Assembly (NCBI GenBank): GCA_052174455.1
Contig: JBQMRP010000004.1
Span: 434,001-498,000 of the forward strand
Direction of reading: 5' to 3'
Source: Arsenophonus sp052174455
GTDB taxonomy: Bacteria; Pseudomonadota; Gammaproteobacteria; Enterobacterales; Enterobacteriaceae
Length of the DNA stretch: 64,000 bases
Below, one piece after another: positions 1 to 11,312 of the stretch; position 1 is the stretch's first letter, and each line of letters opens with the position of its first letter. The translations under genes were made by a program, and so were the position numbers. The notes beneath the pieces were generated by a model. It made no database searches. It saw only the letters and a list, made by a program, of their open reading frames with translations, and was not told the origin of the DNA.

Positions 1-750
1 CTCAATAGTAATTGAGGTAATTATTTATTGTACAGTTAATTATATCAATGCAGAGTGATCTCAAAGTTTTTGAGCAGAATTAAAATGATAGTTTTACAAC
101 GCCTCTTTTATATGCCCATCAAATGACTCAATTATACCATTCTCATTTGAGAATGCATCAACAGGCTAAGTCGATGTTCTATACTAAGCTCTGTACAGAA
201 AATAGTTGAGTTCTTATTTTTTTTCAGTAACTGAACGGTTTTTCAGTCTAAAAAGACGATCTGTAAATTTTTCGTCATTGTCTGTAAGTACCCGATAGAT
301 AATTATATAGCATGTTCGGTTAAGATCACGTAAAAATCGTTGAACATTTGCCGTGGTTTTTAGGCTTCTAAAATACGAATAAAACCTATCGAGTGGCGCG
401 ATCTATAATATACCTACTACAAAAAGATAATGTTGTGAAGTTTTATTTGGGATTTGTAGAAAACATTTATATCTAGATGCAGATAAGTAAAGTTATAACT
501 TTTAACGCTTTATGCCATAGCTTGATGCCTTCTTCCTTTATCTCATTCACGTAAATTTTTCTTCTGGTATTCGTAAACATCTATTCAGGGCAGATCTGAG
601 ATACAACGACGTTAAGGAATTTGTATATGGGACTGGGACTGACAATAGATTGTCGAGCGAAAAAATTTTTACAAAAAACAACTAGACTTCCTGAGCTGGC
701 GATAGCTGTTTTTGTCAGCAAACGATGGAGAAATATGACTGCGATTATCA
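1..750 (-). mobile_element. IS481-family element remnant (copy 1), cut by window start
   Basis: Decayed IS481-type integrase-core transposase read on the minus strand. It aligns with the better preserved copies near 16.3-17.2 kb and 29.3-30.3 kb. The recognisable part encodes the 'CTELGI' and 'P.HPQTNGMVERF' neighbourhood of the DDE domain (about 100-230). The stretch at about 600-750 matches the start region of the other minus copies. Many stops and indels make it non-coding. It runs directly into an IS1595 copy at about 750, so its end there is truncated. Both edges are approximate. Confidence 0.7.
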
Positions 751-1690
751 GCCTATATTGAGAAAGATTAATAGAAAAAATCCTTATACTGATATGAAGG
801 ATTTTCATTACAGAGGTTACTCTAGAAAAAATAGTTATACAGATCAGAGAGACTCTTTTCTCACTCCATGCCAAGATAAAGTTACAATTCATTACTTAAT
901 TTGGTTACAATCTGTCAGATGATGTTGATCAATGCATTGAAATGATTTATATCACTTGAATATCTTTACCATCTGGAGATATTTATTAGGATTATAATGA
1001 TATTGTTGTAAAATCCTTAATTGCATGAAAAAATTAAACAATTTTACTGGAGAAGTCTGTTGGCGAAACTGCATCATAAGGCTAAATGGTTTAGTTATCT
1101 GTGATGTATATTCAAAGCTTGACTTTACGAAAATCAGAAAAATAAAGAGGCGTTTATTTGAAAACAAAGTTTAGATTATGTCACTGCTTCTTGTTTTAGT
1201 GCGACAGGCAACTTAAATGCACTAAGTGGTATTGTTGAAGTAGATAAAATATTTTTCTTAAATCTTTTAAAGGAAAGCGTTATTTTCTACATGAAATAGG
1301 TAGAAAAATGGGAGAGAAGAAAATAAAAAGAAAGAACGAATCGCGGTATTAATCGTTAGAGATGAATAGGGTTATGTGAGTAATGAGATTCTTGAAGAAT
1401 TTAATGCAGAATGTGTTAGCCTTTTTTTTTGATCTAATTATTCATAAAGGGTCCGTTCTTTGCTCAGATAAAGCTAAGGGTTATGAACTTTTGCTAAGGA
1501 ACATAAATTAGTTACCGTTGTCTAATAAGACAACGCAACTAGAGGGTTTTATTTTAAAGAGATCTACATTTAAAATATGAACAATTATATCAGCCTATTA
1601 AATAGATGTTGAGTAAATTTGATAAAATGGGTTTTTAGTTTACCAAATAATTTAATCGAAGAAGATTGTTTAAAATCACAATAATTGAAA
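750..1690 (+). mobile_element. IS1595-family element remnant (copy A)
   Basis: Degenerate transposase gene of the IS1595 type. The most diagnostic piece is at about 1206-1290, which reads as LSGIVEVDK followed by a FLxSFKG-like motif, the family's first catalytic Asp region. Further on, 1385-1440 reads 'NEILEEFNAECV', and about 1450-1500 decodes to the 'GSVLCSDKAK' block with the second catalytic Asp. At least seven other copies in the window share this sequence. Frameshifts and stops throughout make it inactive. Its left end is fused to IS481 copy 1. Confidence 0.75.
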
Positions 1691-4517
1691 TACAGACGTA
1701 GCTATAAATTTCTCTGCAAGAAAAATAATAACTGTTGTTAACGTAACTAAATAATTACGGCATTATCAATATAACTAAACTGGGAAACAAAACACGATTA
1801 TCCCTGATCACCTTTCAGGTATCGAAAGAGGAAATTATCTTAAGTTCTCAACTTACGAACGATAAAATAGTAATTTTTCTGCATAGAAAAATTGGACTGC
1901 TACTAAATCACTAGTAAGTGGGGAGTTATTTCTCTGATCTCTAAAACCTTTCAAGGATAGATGTTACACTGCTAAATGAAAGAAATGCTATTCATTGCGA
2001 TGGTTCACAGACTATTTTGCTATCCCAGTTGTTTCGCTAAGTTAACATGATTTCATACAGTTAAATAGTGCGATGAATAGAGAAGATAAAATTCTGGACA
2101 CTAAATCAAAAACCGTTAAAGTCGTTTTATGATTTTTGCAATAAGTAAAAATTTATAGGATAAAACGCTAATACTACAGAAAAAGTTATTTTAAAATCAA
2201 GGTAACAAACAAACTTTTAAATTTAGCAACAATAGTTAGAAATAACGGACAAAGTTATAAAATATTTGTTAATTCTGCATGCTGCTAATTTTAAAAAAAA
2301 TGATGGTTTTTATTGGCTTATATCATGACTGAAATAAGAAGCTTATTGGTAAGCAATATGATATTGAAATGAATTATAAACTTAGTGCAATCACCACAAG
2401 TTTTACTCGTACCCATGTTTGATGGGTATAGAAAAATAGGCGTACTGCCTGATGATTTAGTTGAGCTGAATGAAACAATATTTACAAAGTTTTATTCAAT
2501 ACCCACTATCAAAAAAATGCAGGTGGTTTGTGTCACGTTGAAGGATATACCAGCCTGCATGGAGTTAGTGTTCTCCCCCAATGATTTACGTTCAAATAGG
2601 AGAGAATTAATGCAGAATTAATAAGCCTACTAAAGATGAATGAGACAGGAATAATTATCGCTCTTCTTTAAGAAGCTATCAATTTTAAGATGTTCACTGA
2701 AGAAGAGAAGTAAAAAATTACTATTTACCATTTAGAAAAAATATCTGTTATAGCTTGATCGTCTTGATATCTTAACCGCTCAGAATATTGACTGATTCAA
2801 GAAAATATATTAAGAGTGGCGTTATCTATCTAGCCGTGATAAAGATTGTTGATTATTGTCCATATCAACTTAAGTAATCTCTTCATCTAGAAGATGGTCG
2901 CTTTGTTATAACGAAACGCGCCTAACTGGATATAAATACGCGACAATCAGTATTGTGATGTCAAATATTCACTAAACAGGTTCTTAAACGTCTTCTTGCT
3001 ATCGTAACTGCCTTTTCCTTCACCTATTTTCACATAATACCGCTGAATGCCAATTTTCATGAGGATGCAAACTTTCCATCAGGAAAAAGATAAGGAAAAA
3101 GATGCTAATTTCTAAAATTGCTTCATCTAATGGTAATAGTTTTTAGGCGGTATCGAGATTTTAGGTATTTTAACTTTCATGACTTATTTAGAGTTAGTAA
3201 CCGATTTTTGGACTTCTGTTTTCTAATTTGTAAGGATGTGTTTTTTCTGTTTTTTTAGCCAAGCATTCATCTAAACTTTTTTTACGTAAATAGGATTATT
3301 GGCTGCTTTTTCTTGTTAAGTGTATACTTAGAGAGATTTAGATTTAACTTTTTTCATTCTATTATTTTAATCTTTAAATAGATTACTTATTTTAGTATCA
3401 GTAAGACCAATTAATAGTTTTTACTATCTCTTTTTCAAGACCTTTCTAAAGAAGTTGATGCACTATTTTATGGAGACTTATTTTTCACTTTTAATTTCCA
3501 TTATTTTATGCTTTCTTCTCGTATACTTTGAGAAACATCATAAATACTCCCCTCGTGTTTTTAATTGTTTTTCTATCTCGGTGATGAGGTGCATTGATTT
3601 TTCTGCATTGCTTCCTGACTGAGATAATTAAATATGGTGATAATCTGATTATCGCTATAATTATTATATGCTAACAGTTTAACAATACTATCTAGTAATT
3701 TGATCATGTGTTCCTTCTACGAATGTGTTTCTGTATCAACTCTAATAAGACCATTCGGTTACACTGTATAATTTTATCTTTCTTGAGTATTGTTATATTG
3801 ATAAGTTTAAATGGTTTTGTATAAATATTCGGCTTACCTCTTTTACTAAATAATCAAGCTAATCCGCTTTATAAGAGTGAGAACTTTATTCTCCGTAATA
3901 AAATAGGATAGGGAAAAGTAGCAGGAATTTCTTTATACTCCGTTTCTAAATTTTCTGTATCGCTGAAATGTCGTCATAACGCATAAAGTTGCTATGTTAT
4001 AAGCTCATCAAAGGTTAATTGATCTCTATAAAGAGGTTAGATACACTTTCTGTCATTATTCGGTATTCACTGAATAGAAAATATTACTCTAATAGTTTTT
4101 ATCTTGTTATCGATAAATGAGTTGAATTCTATATTAAAGCTATTAAAGTTATACATTATTTTAATTTCATTAAAAGTCAGATATTAAAGAAATTTTTATC
4201 CGTCTATTTTTTACTAAAACTGCTTGAATACTATATTATGTGGTATTGGCATGAATTTTAGTCATCTTATTTAACTCAGAGATATTTTTGTTTTAATAAC
4301 TCAAGCTAAAATCGATATTTTCTAGATTCTTACAGTATCATACCTATTTTTTTTAGCTCTTTTAGACTCAAAAAACATAGATGATTTCATCATTTAAAAA
4401 TCTCAAGCATTACCTGTATGTATTGTTTTCTATTTTTGGCTCCAGACTTCACTATTTTTTTGCTAAAAATAAAGCATTTTTTCTTGTTTTAATTTTTTTT
4501 GTAGCATATTCTTTTTA
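1690..4517. other. Decayed stretch, content not recognised
   Basis: About 2.8 kb of AT-rich sequence with no intact gene. I could not place it in any of the four repeat families seen elsewhere. A 78-codon open frame at 2385-2621 (+) and a 37-codon run on the minus strand near 2940-3060 (reads MKIGIQRYYVKIGEGKG) are the longest coherent pieces. Neither resembles a protein I know. Probably one or more old pseudogenes that have lost their signal. Confidence 0.5.
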
Positions 4518-5136
4518 AGAATATGTTAAAAAAAAGTTATTGCTAGAAATTTCTTATGTTGTATGAAGGAGTTTTCTTTACAGCGATTGCCATGAAAAAG
4601 TAACCAGTTATATAGATCAAAAAAACTATTTTTCACTCCATGCTAACATAAAGCTGTATCTTATTAATTTTACTTGGTGAGAATCTATCAGATAATATCG
4701 ATTCATGTATTGAATCAACTAATTCTACTTTATCCTGCTCATATTATCACAGTGAATATGTAATCGTTGGGGGATATTAATTAGGATTGCAGTGATATTA
4801 TTGCAAAATTCTCGATTTCAGGAAAATATCTAACATTTCACTGAAATGTCCTCTGGCAAAACTAAATCACAAAGATAAATGGTTTATGTATCTAAATGTA
4901 TGTTGAATAACTTTATTTTACATGGGATAAAGCCAGGCGAAACAAGCATTTATTGATTTTAAATAGCATTAAATGACATCACCGTTTTCCTTGCTTTAGC
5001 GGCGGTAATTAATATAAATATACTAAGTGGTATTGTTGAAGTAGACGAAATGTTTTTCCCTGAATTCTTTAAAAGGAAAATATTCTCTCCTACATAGAGA
5101 GACTAGAAAATACGGGAGAGGAAGGAGATAAAAGAA
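4518..5136 (+). mobile_element. IS1595-family remnant (copy B), 5' half only
   Basis: Contains the left terminus (compare 4518-4570 with 10707-10760) and the first roughly 600 bp of the IS1595 gene, including the decoded 'LSGIVEVDEMFF' motif near 5020-5055. It stops at the point where an IS91 copy begins. That junction is the same base position of IS1595 as in copy C (about 11312). The 3' half is absent on the other side of the IS91, which is followed by IS481 sequence instead. Confidence 0.7.
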
Positions 5137-7067
5137 AAAACTAATACAAACAACTATGATGAAAGCTGCCGCACAAGCTATGTGTGTTTCTGAAATGTTC
5201 ATGATCTAAGTATTGTTTATACTCTGCAGTATATGAATTTTTTCAGGAATTCATCTAATGGCTCGAATTAATCTCCTAGAAATTGTAAATCGAGTAAATC
5301 CAGAATACAGTACACAACTCACCTGTTATATTGTCTATTTATTTGAAGCGCTTTATGATCTCCTCTCACGAAATTAATGATAATAAACCGATTGAATTTT
5401 ATGACACCTTAAGATGGCTATACAGCAATATCTCTAACTATTTTGATCTCCAATTGTTCTTAACACGCAATGTTATCCGTCTTAGATACGATTATTTGAG
5501 TTTTATAATTCCAAGATAAATCGGTTATGGCTTAATACAAGCTCATTAAGTGATAATGACGAAAGTATTTTTGCTGATAAGTTCATTACCTATAGAGACT
5601 AAGGATGATCTCTATCTCCTTTGCCATTTAGGATAAACACAAAGATAACTGGGTAGATAAACCTAACAAATGTATATAAGATGATAATTTCTATTTCTCT
5701 ACTAAGATACCTAAGAGAGTGATTTATCCAAATATACATCTCCAACTAAACTGCTTTTACCATTAATAATGTCTGAAATAAATTTCTTAAAGATATGATG
5801 AAAGTATCAACTCGTGGATTATTTATTTGTAGAGAAAACGGGTTGCTTGCAATACTTTCGCTATTGCTATCCTTCTCTTGAAGTTACTATAACTGCTTTT
5901 CTACTAAAGTTATAAATTAAAAGTCTTGAGTTATATCGATTCAAAGTTACTGAACACTATTATCATAACAGATTCATATTTTATCCAACTTTAACTGACA
6001 ACACATTACTTTTAGATTAAGTAAATTTTTTTTGGCCTTTTTTAACAGTAATTTGCTATAACTCAACATTCTGTTTTTAGTCGCTACTCATAATTATACC
6101 GCAGTGAGCACGCAAATAGGATACCGAAATTAGGATCTTCTGTGATTTTTACACTTATGTTTGATAATTCAATCAATATTTGTATGTTCATATTCCGTTA
6201 TTTTTGGAAGAATATAATAAAATCTTATATGACAATACGGTGTTCTTTAAAAAAGAGGGTTAAAAAAAATCTGGCAAGGTGTTGTCATCCGGCTGATTCC
6301 GTTATAACTATGGCCTGATAAATCCCAATATTTTTTATTTTTTGGCTTACATCCGCTTTAAAAAAACAGTGGTAGCGTTACCTGAATGTAAAACTACGAA
6401 TGTTTCTAGAAAAAGTGAATTTCGTTAAATAGATAAAAATAGGGTAGCATACTGTGAATACCTCTAGCGCTACTTTAAGTGCTCTGGTATTAAGTTTAAA
6501 ACTGCGCATTACTTAATGGGACACATGGGGGACGATTGCGCATCATTTTTATAACCACTATGTTCAACAGTATCGATTAGCAGATCATAAAATAGGAAGA
6601 GATGATCAGGCGCTATATTTAGCTGCATTTCTATGAGATGTTTTAAAATGGTGCGTTACTATAGCTTATTGTTGAAGCCTCAATAAGGCACACTATTATC
6701 GAAAGGTGTAAAGGCGTTTGGAGATAACGGTTTGAAAAAATTGGGTTCGCTGTTCTGATAATAAGGTTTCTGCGCACATATCTCCTGTACGAATGCATTC
6801 TGTATAATGCTAGGTTACTTTTACTGATGCTTAGTTTTGTAAAGAGGCAAGGGAACTGTTGTCAACAGGAATACATAAAATTGAAAAAACAAGAGTTATT
6901 AATTTTAACTTAGGGTTAATGTTGCTAAAATTAGCGCATTAGGTCAAGAAATACATACTCCAATAAAATTTTAACTTACAATAAACCCAGTAAACCGATT
7001 ACTATCTCACTTTTAGTAAAAAGTATGCCTTTTGGTTTGCTCTTAAAGAGTGATTTAATTTCCTAAC
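5137..7067 (+). mobile_element. IS91-family (HUH, Y2 transposase) element remnant, copy 1
   Basis: About 1.93 kb repeat shared with 11.3-13.3, 37.6-39.5 and 47.3-49.3 kb. Comparing the four copies restores a reading frame whose C-terminal part is typical of IS91 transposases. It includes 'VRYYGFLSNRKRGTLLP', 'FAVLMKGFLRTDPYKC' and a CILCG zinc-type motif (here about 6635-6900). Upstream, 'LLPDCNYQHIVFT' is visible in consensus near 5960-6010. Rolling-circle elements of this family do not make target duplications. The right end here is followed by CAAG, a known IS91-type target tetranucleotide. The copy is full of stops and frameshifts and is inactive. Ends are approximate. Confidence 0.7.
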
Positions 7068-7530
7068 CATCAAGACCTGAGTTGATGCTTAATATTTTTT
7101 ACTTGATCTTAATCTAAGATGTCCCATAATTATCCATTGGTACTTACAGACAATATTAAAGAATTTACAGACCCATTTTTTTGATCTATGAAAATGCTCA
7201 GCCACCGAAAAATAGGAATTCGATTATTTGTGTACAGAGCTTGGTATATAAAATAAACTTATCTCGCCGAAACACATTTAAACGAATGATATAGTCAATC
7301 TACTTAATAGTGGCATAAAGATATGGAGTACAAAGCTATTATTTTAATTCTAGTTAAGCGCTTAAGATCAACTTGTATCAATAATGATTGAATGTACAAT
7401 CAAGAGTTATCCCAATCAATATTGGGTAGTAAAGCTTCATTGCAGTCTATGAAAGGGATTTAAAGTTAAACCTGAGTTATTTAAAAAATTATATTATCTT
7501 CCGGAAGTAATAAAAAAGAAAGAATAAATT
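7068..7530 (+). mobile_element. IS481-family remnant (copy 2), 3' part
   Basis: Begins exactly where the IS91 copy ends. It covers the second half of the IS481 transposase: around 7200-7500 decodes to the 'CTELG' and 'KTPLQSMKG...KPELF' tail. It ends near a TTCCGG-containing terminus at about 7500, which is also found beside ribA. Non-coding. Confidence 0.65.
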
Positions 7531-7792
7531 TTAAGTTATGCTTGATGAAAAATTAATTTTCATTACTAACTTTTTATTAATAATAGAATAGATGATAAAT
7601 TTTTATATTTGTGCCACTAAAATGATACCTAAATAAATTATAAGCATGGAAATGATTCAGGCTATTACTATAAATAATTTTTATTATCAAATTTCTGTTC
7701 TGATTGTCGCTGGTAACAATATTGTTGAGTAGTATTATTCCTTGGCATAGAATCTGGAAAATTATTCAATTTCGATAAGGAAATACTGCTTA

Positions 7793-10627
7793 TTAATAAC
7801 CACGTTTTAGGATCGGTTTTAAAAATTGAGCGGTATGTGATTTCTTACATTTAATTATCTGCTCGGGTGTACCGGAAAATAATATCTCACCACCGCCACT
7901 CCCTCCTTCTGGACCCAAATCAACGATCCAATCTGCGGTCTTAATTACATTTAAATTATGTTCAATGATCACAATAGTATTGCCATGATCACGGAGTTGA
8001 TGTAATACATACAATAGTTGTTGGATATCAGAAAAATGTAAACCGGTAGTCGGTTCATCTAAAATATAGAGTGTTTGACCGGTACCGCGTTTGGAAAGTT
8101 CACGAGATAACTTAACCCGTTGTGCTTCACCACCCGATAAAGTTATCGCGGATTGGCCTAAACGAATATAAGAAAGTCCAACGTCGATCAATGTTTGCAA
8201 TTTACGTACTATTACTGGTATAGCAGTAAAATATTTACATGCTTCTTCAATGGTCATTTCTAACACTTCGTGAATATTTTTACCTTTATATATGATTTCT
8301 AACGTTTCACGATTATAACGCTTTCCCTTACAGTGATCACAGGGAACATAGATATCTGGTAGAAAATGCATTTCAACTTTGATCAGACCATCACCTTGAC
8401 AGCCTTCGCATCGACCACCTTTGACATTAAAGCTAAACCTTCCTGGTGTATAACCCCGCGTACGAGACTCGGGTACGCCGGCAAATAATTCCCGTACCGG
8501 AGTGAATACGCCAGTGTAGGTGGCTGGATTAGAACGTGGGGTTCTGCCGATCGGGCTTTGATTGATATCAATCACTTTATCGAAATACTGTAAGCCTTCG
8601 ATATCCGTGTAAGGTGCGGGATGGGCATTAGTAGTTTTATTTAATTGCCGTTGAGCTATAGGAAATAATGTATCATTAATTAGAGTTGATTTACCTGAAC
8701 CGGAAACGCCAGTAATACAGGTAAATAAGCCAACAGGCAGCTCCAGTGTGATATTTTTTAGGTTATTGCCTTTCGCACCAATTAGTTTTAGTCTTTTTTC
8801 TGTATCGATAGTTACTCGTTTTAGTGGGATGGCAATTTTACGTTTACCACTAAGGTATTTACCGGTTAACGAATCTGGATTACTAATAATATCGTTCAAG
8901 TTGCCTTGAGCAACAATGCGTCCTCCATGTACACCTGCGCCCGGACCGATATCAATAATATGATCGGCAGCACGGATGGCATCTTCATCATGTTCAACTA
9001 CTATAACAGTATTACCTAAATTACGTAAATGTAGCAGGGTCTGTAACAGACGATTATTATCTCGTTGGTGTAAACCAATTGACGGTTCGTCTAATATATA
9101 CATGACACCAACTAAACCAGCACCGATTTGGCTTGCCATCCGAATACGTTGCACTTCGCCACCTGATAAAGTTTCAGATGAGCGAGAGAGAGTTAAGTAA
9201 TCTAATCCAACATTAACTAAGAATTTTAACCGATCATTAATCTCTTTTAGAATTTTTTCCGTAATTTGTGCTCGTTGCCCTGTGAGGTGTAATGTTTTAA
9301 AAAATTCCATCGCATGGGCGATACTAAAATTAGAGATTTCAGGTAGGCTAATATTCTCAATAAACACATAACGAGCTTCTTGTCGTAAGCGGGTACCGTG
9401 ACAAGCAATACATGGGCGATTATTAATATTTTTTGCTAACTCCTCGCGTACCGCTATCGATTCAGTTTCTTTATAGCGACGCTCCATATTATGAAGCACC
9501 CCTTCAAAAGGGTGACACTTTATGGTAACATTTCCGCGATTATTTTGATATTTAAATTTAATTGCTTCTTTGCCGGAGCCATATAATATCACTTGTTTGA
9601 TCGCTGGTTTTAACGAACTAAATATGGCTTCAACGTCAAATTTATAGTGTTTAGCTAACGATTGTAATATCTGAAAGTAATAAAAATTACGTCGATCCCA
9701 ACCGCGTATTGCCCCGCAAGCTAAAGAAATTTCTTTATTTTGGATGACATGTTCTGGGTCAAAAAATTGTTGTACACCGAGGCCATTACAGGAACTACAG
9801 GCACCTGCTGGATTATTAAAAGAAAATAGTTTCGGTTCTAACTCGCTCACGCTATAATCGCAGACAGGGCAGGCAAAATTAGCAGAAAAAATTAATTCAG
9901 TAGACTTGCTGTCATCCATATCAGCGATGATCGCAGTACCGCCTGATAACTCAAGCGTGATTTCAAACGATTCCGCCAGTCGTTGTGCTAGATCAGCGCG
10001 AATTTTAAAACGATCAACCACAATTTCAATGGTGTGATTTTTATGTAGCTCTAATTTAGGTGGAGAAGATAGATTACATACTTCACCATCGATTCGAGCG
10101 CGAATATAACCTTTGGTTGTTATATTATTCAATAGCTTAATATGTTCACCTTTACGCTCTTTAATCACCGGTGCCAATAACATCAGCCGCTTACCTTTTG
10201 GTAATTCCAGGACATTATCAACCATCTGGCTAACTGTTTGTGCTACTAACGGAATATCGTGATCAGGACAGTGAGGTTCACCAACCCGAGCAAATAGTAA
10301 ACGCAAATAATCATGGATTTCGGTAATAGTACCTACCGTTGAGCGTGGGTTGTGTGAACTGGATTTTTGCTCAATCGAAATTGCTGGTGATAGCCCTTCA
10401 ATATGATCAACATCTGGTTTCTCCATTAAAGATAAAAACTGACGGGCATAGGCAGATAGTGACTCAACATAACGGCGCTGACCTTCTGCATATAGAGTAT
10501 CAAATGCTAGGGAAGATTTTCCTGAACCAGATAATCCAGTAATAACAATTAATTTATTACGAGGAATAATTAAATTGATATTTTTTAAATTATGGGTGCG
10601 CGCACCTCTAACTTCAATGGTATCCAT
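7793..10627 (-). CDS. uvrA: Excinuclease ABC subunit A (UvrA)
   Basis: DNA-damage recognition ATPase of nucleotide excision repair. It acts with UvrB on the chromosome as a dimer. The 944-residue length matches the family (Escherichia about 940). Visible features in order: first Walker A GLSGSGKSS (about residue 31); a zinc module with CPVC and CSSC; first ABC signature LSGGEVQRI (about 490); second Walker A GVSGSGKST (about 645); a second zinc module CEGC/CDHC (about 740-770); second signature LSGGEAQR and the DEPTTGLH Walker B near 835-865. The ATG at 10627 has AGGA about 8 nt upstream. It is normally divergent from ssb. Here the intergenic region has been expanded to 3.3 kb by nested IS elements starting 80 bp from the start codon. 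I see no intact LexA-type box upstream, so SOS control is probably gone or weakened. Intact. Confidence 0.97.
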   Translation of the reverse strand: MDTIEVRGARTHNLKNINLIIPRNKLIVITGLSGSGKSSLAFDTLYAEGQRRYVESLSAYARQFLSLMEKPDVDHIEGLSPAISIEQKSSSHNPRSTVGTITEIHDYLRLLFARVGEPHCPDHDIPLVAQTVSQMVDNVLELPKGKRLMLLAPVIKERKGEHIKLLNNITTKGYIRARIDGEVCNLSSPPKLELHKNHTIEIVVDRFKIRADLAQRLAESFEITLELSGGTAIIADMDDSKSTELIFSANFACPVCDYSVSELEPKLFSFNNPAGACSSCNGLGVQQFFDPEHVIQNKEISLACGAIRGWDRRNFYYFQILQSLAKHYKFDVEAIFSSLKPAIKQVILYGSGKEAIKFKYQNNRGNVTIKCHPFEGVLHNMERRYKETESIAVREELAKNINNRPCIACHGTRLRQEARYVFIENISLPEISNFSIAHAMEFFKTLHLTGQRAQITEKILKEINDRLKFLVNVGLDYLTLSRSSETLSGGEVQRIRMASQIGAGLVGVMYILDEPSIGLHQRDNNRLLQTLLHLRNLGNTVIVVEHDEDAIRAADHIIDIGPGAGVHGGRIVAQGNLNDIISNPDSLTGKYLSGKRKIAIPLKRVTIDTEKRLKLIGAKGNNLKNITLELPVGLFTCITGVSGSGKSTLINDTLFPIAQRQLNKTTNAHPAPYTDIEGLQYFDKVIDINQSPIGRTPRSNPATYTGVFTPVRELFAGVPESRTRGYTPGRFSFNVKGGRCEGCQGDGLIKVEMHFLPDIYVPCDHCKGKRYNRETLEIIYKGKNIHEVLEMTIEEACKYFTAIPVIVRKLQTLIDVGLSYIRLGQSAITLSGGEAQRVKLSRELSKRGTGQTLYILDEPTTGLHFSDIQQLLYVLHQLRDHGNTIVIIEHNLNVIKTADWIVDLGPEGGSGGGEILFSGTPEQIIKCKKSHTAQFLKPILKRGY

Positions 10628-10706
10628 ATATCACATCCTGGATAAAAATATATTCAAACAATAAATAAAACATTTTATTATCACATAATTTTTTTTGAAT
10701 GAATAT

Positions 10707-11312
10707 GGCTATGTTAGCAAAGGTTATCAGTAGAAATCAGACATATTGTTTGAAGGATTTTTGCTACAGCGGTTGTTATGAAAAAGTAAATAGTCATATA
10801 GATCAAAGCGACTCTTTTCTTATTCCATTCTAATATAAAGTTGCATCATATTAGTTCGCTCAGTAATGGTTTGTCAGATGATGTTGCTTCATGCATTTGA
10901 AGCAACTGATTCCATTTTATTTTTCCCATATTGTCACGGTGAATATGTTATTCTGCTGGTATATTATTAGGGTTACAGGGATTTTCTTGCAAAATCGTCA
11001 ATTATAAGAAAAGATTTAACAATCTTACTTGAAGTCTACTAGCGAAGCTACATCACAAAGATAAATTATTTAGTTATCTCAATGTATGTTGAGTAACTGT
11101 ATTTTACAGGGGATTTATAAAAACAAACAGGCATTATTTTGAAAGTAGCGTTTAGGTTGCGTTACTGCCTCCTTGGTTCAGTGTAAATAGTAAACATGAA
11201 TGTACTAGGTGTTATTATTGAAATTGATGAAACATTTCTCCTTTAATTCTTTAAAGAGAAGTGTTTATATCTCAAATAAAAAAGTTAGAAAAGGAGGGTG
11301 GGAGGAGATAAA
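10707..11312 (+). mobile_element. IS1595-family remnant (copy C), 5' half
   Basis: Starts at the left terminus of the element (GGCTATGTTAGCAAAGG, 10707-10723), 80 bp upstream of uvrA. It carries the first part of the transposase gene, interrupted by stops. It ends at about 11312, where an IS91 copy begins. The remainder of the same IS1595 resumes at about 13298, so this is one IS1595 split by a later IS91. Confidence 0.75.

Noticed and set aside
2385..2621. 78-codon open frame
   Set aside because: No recognisable similarity, no good ribosome site and no neighbours to support it. Kept only as part of the unidentified decayed tract.
8976..9200. Open frames inside uvrA on the plus strand (also 8383-8571 and 10339-10542)
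   Set aside because: Shadows of the conserved uvrA frame with no homology or ribosome site.
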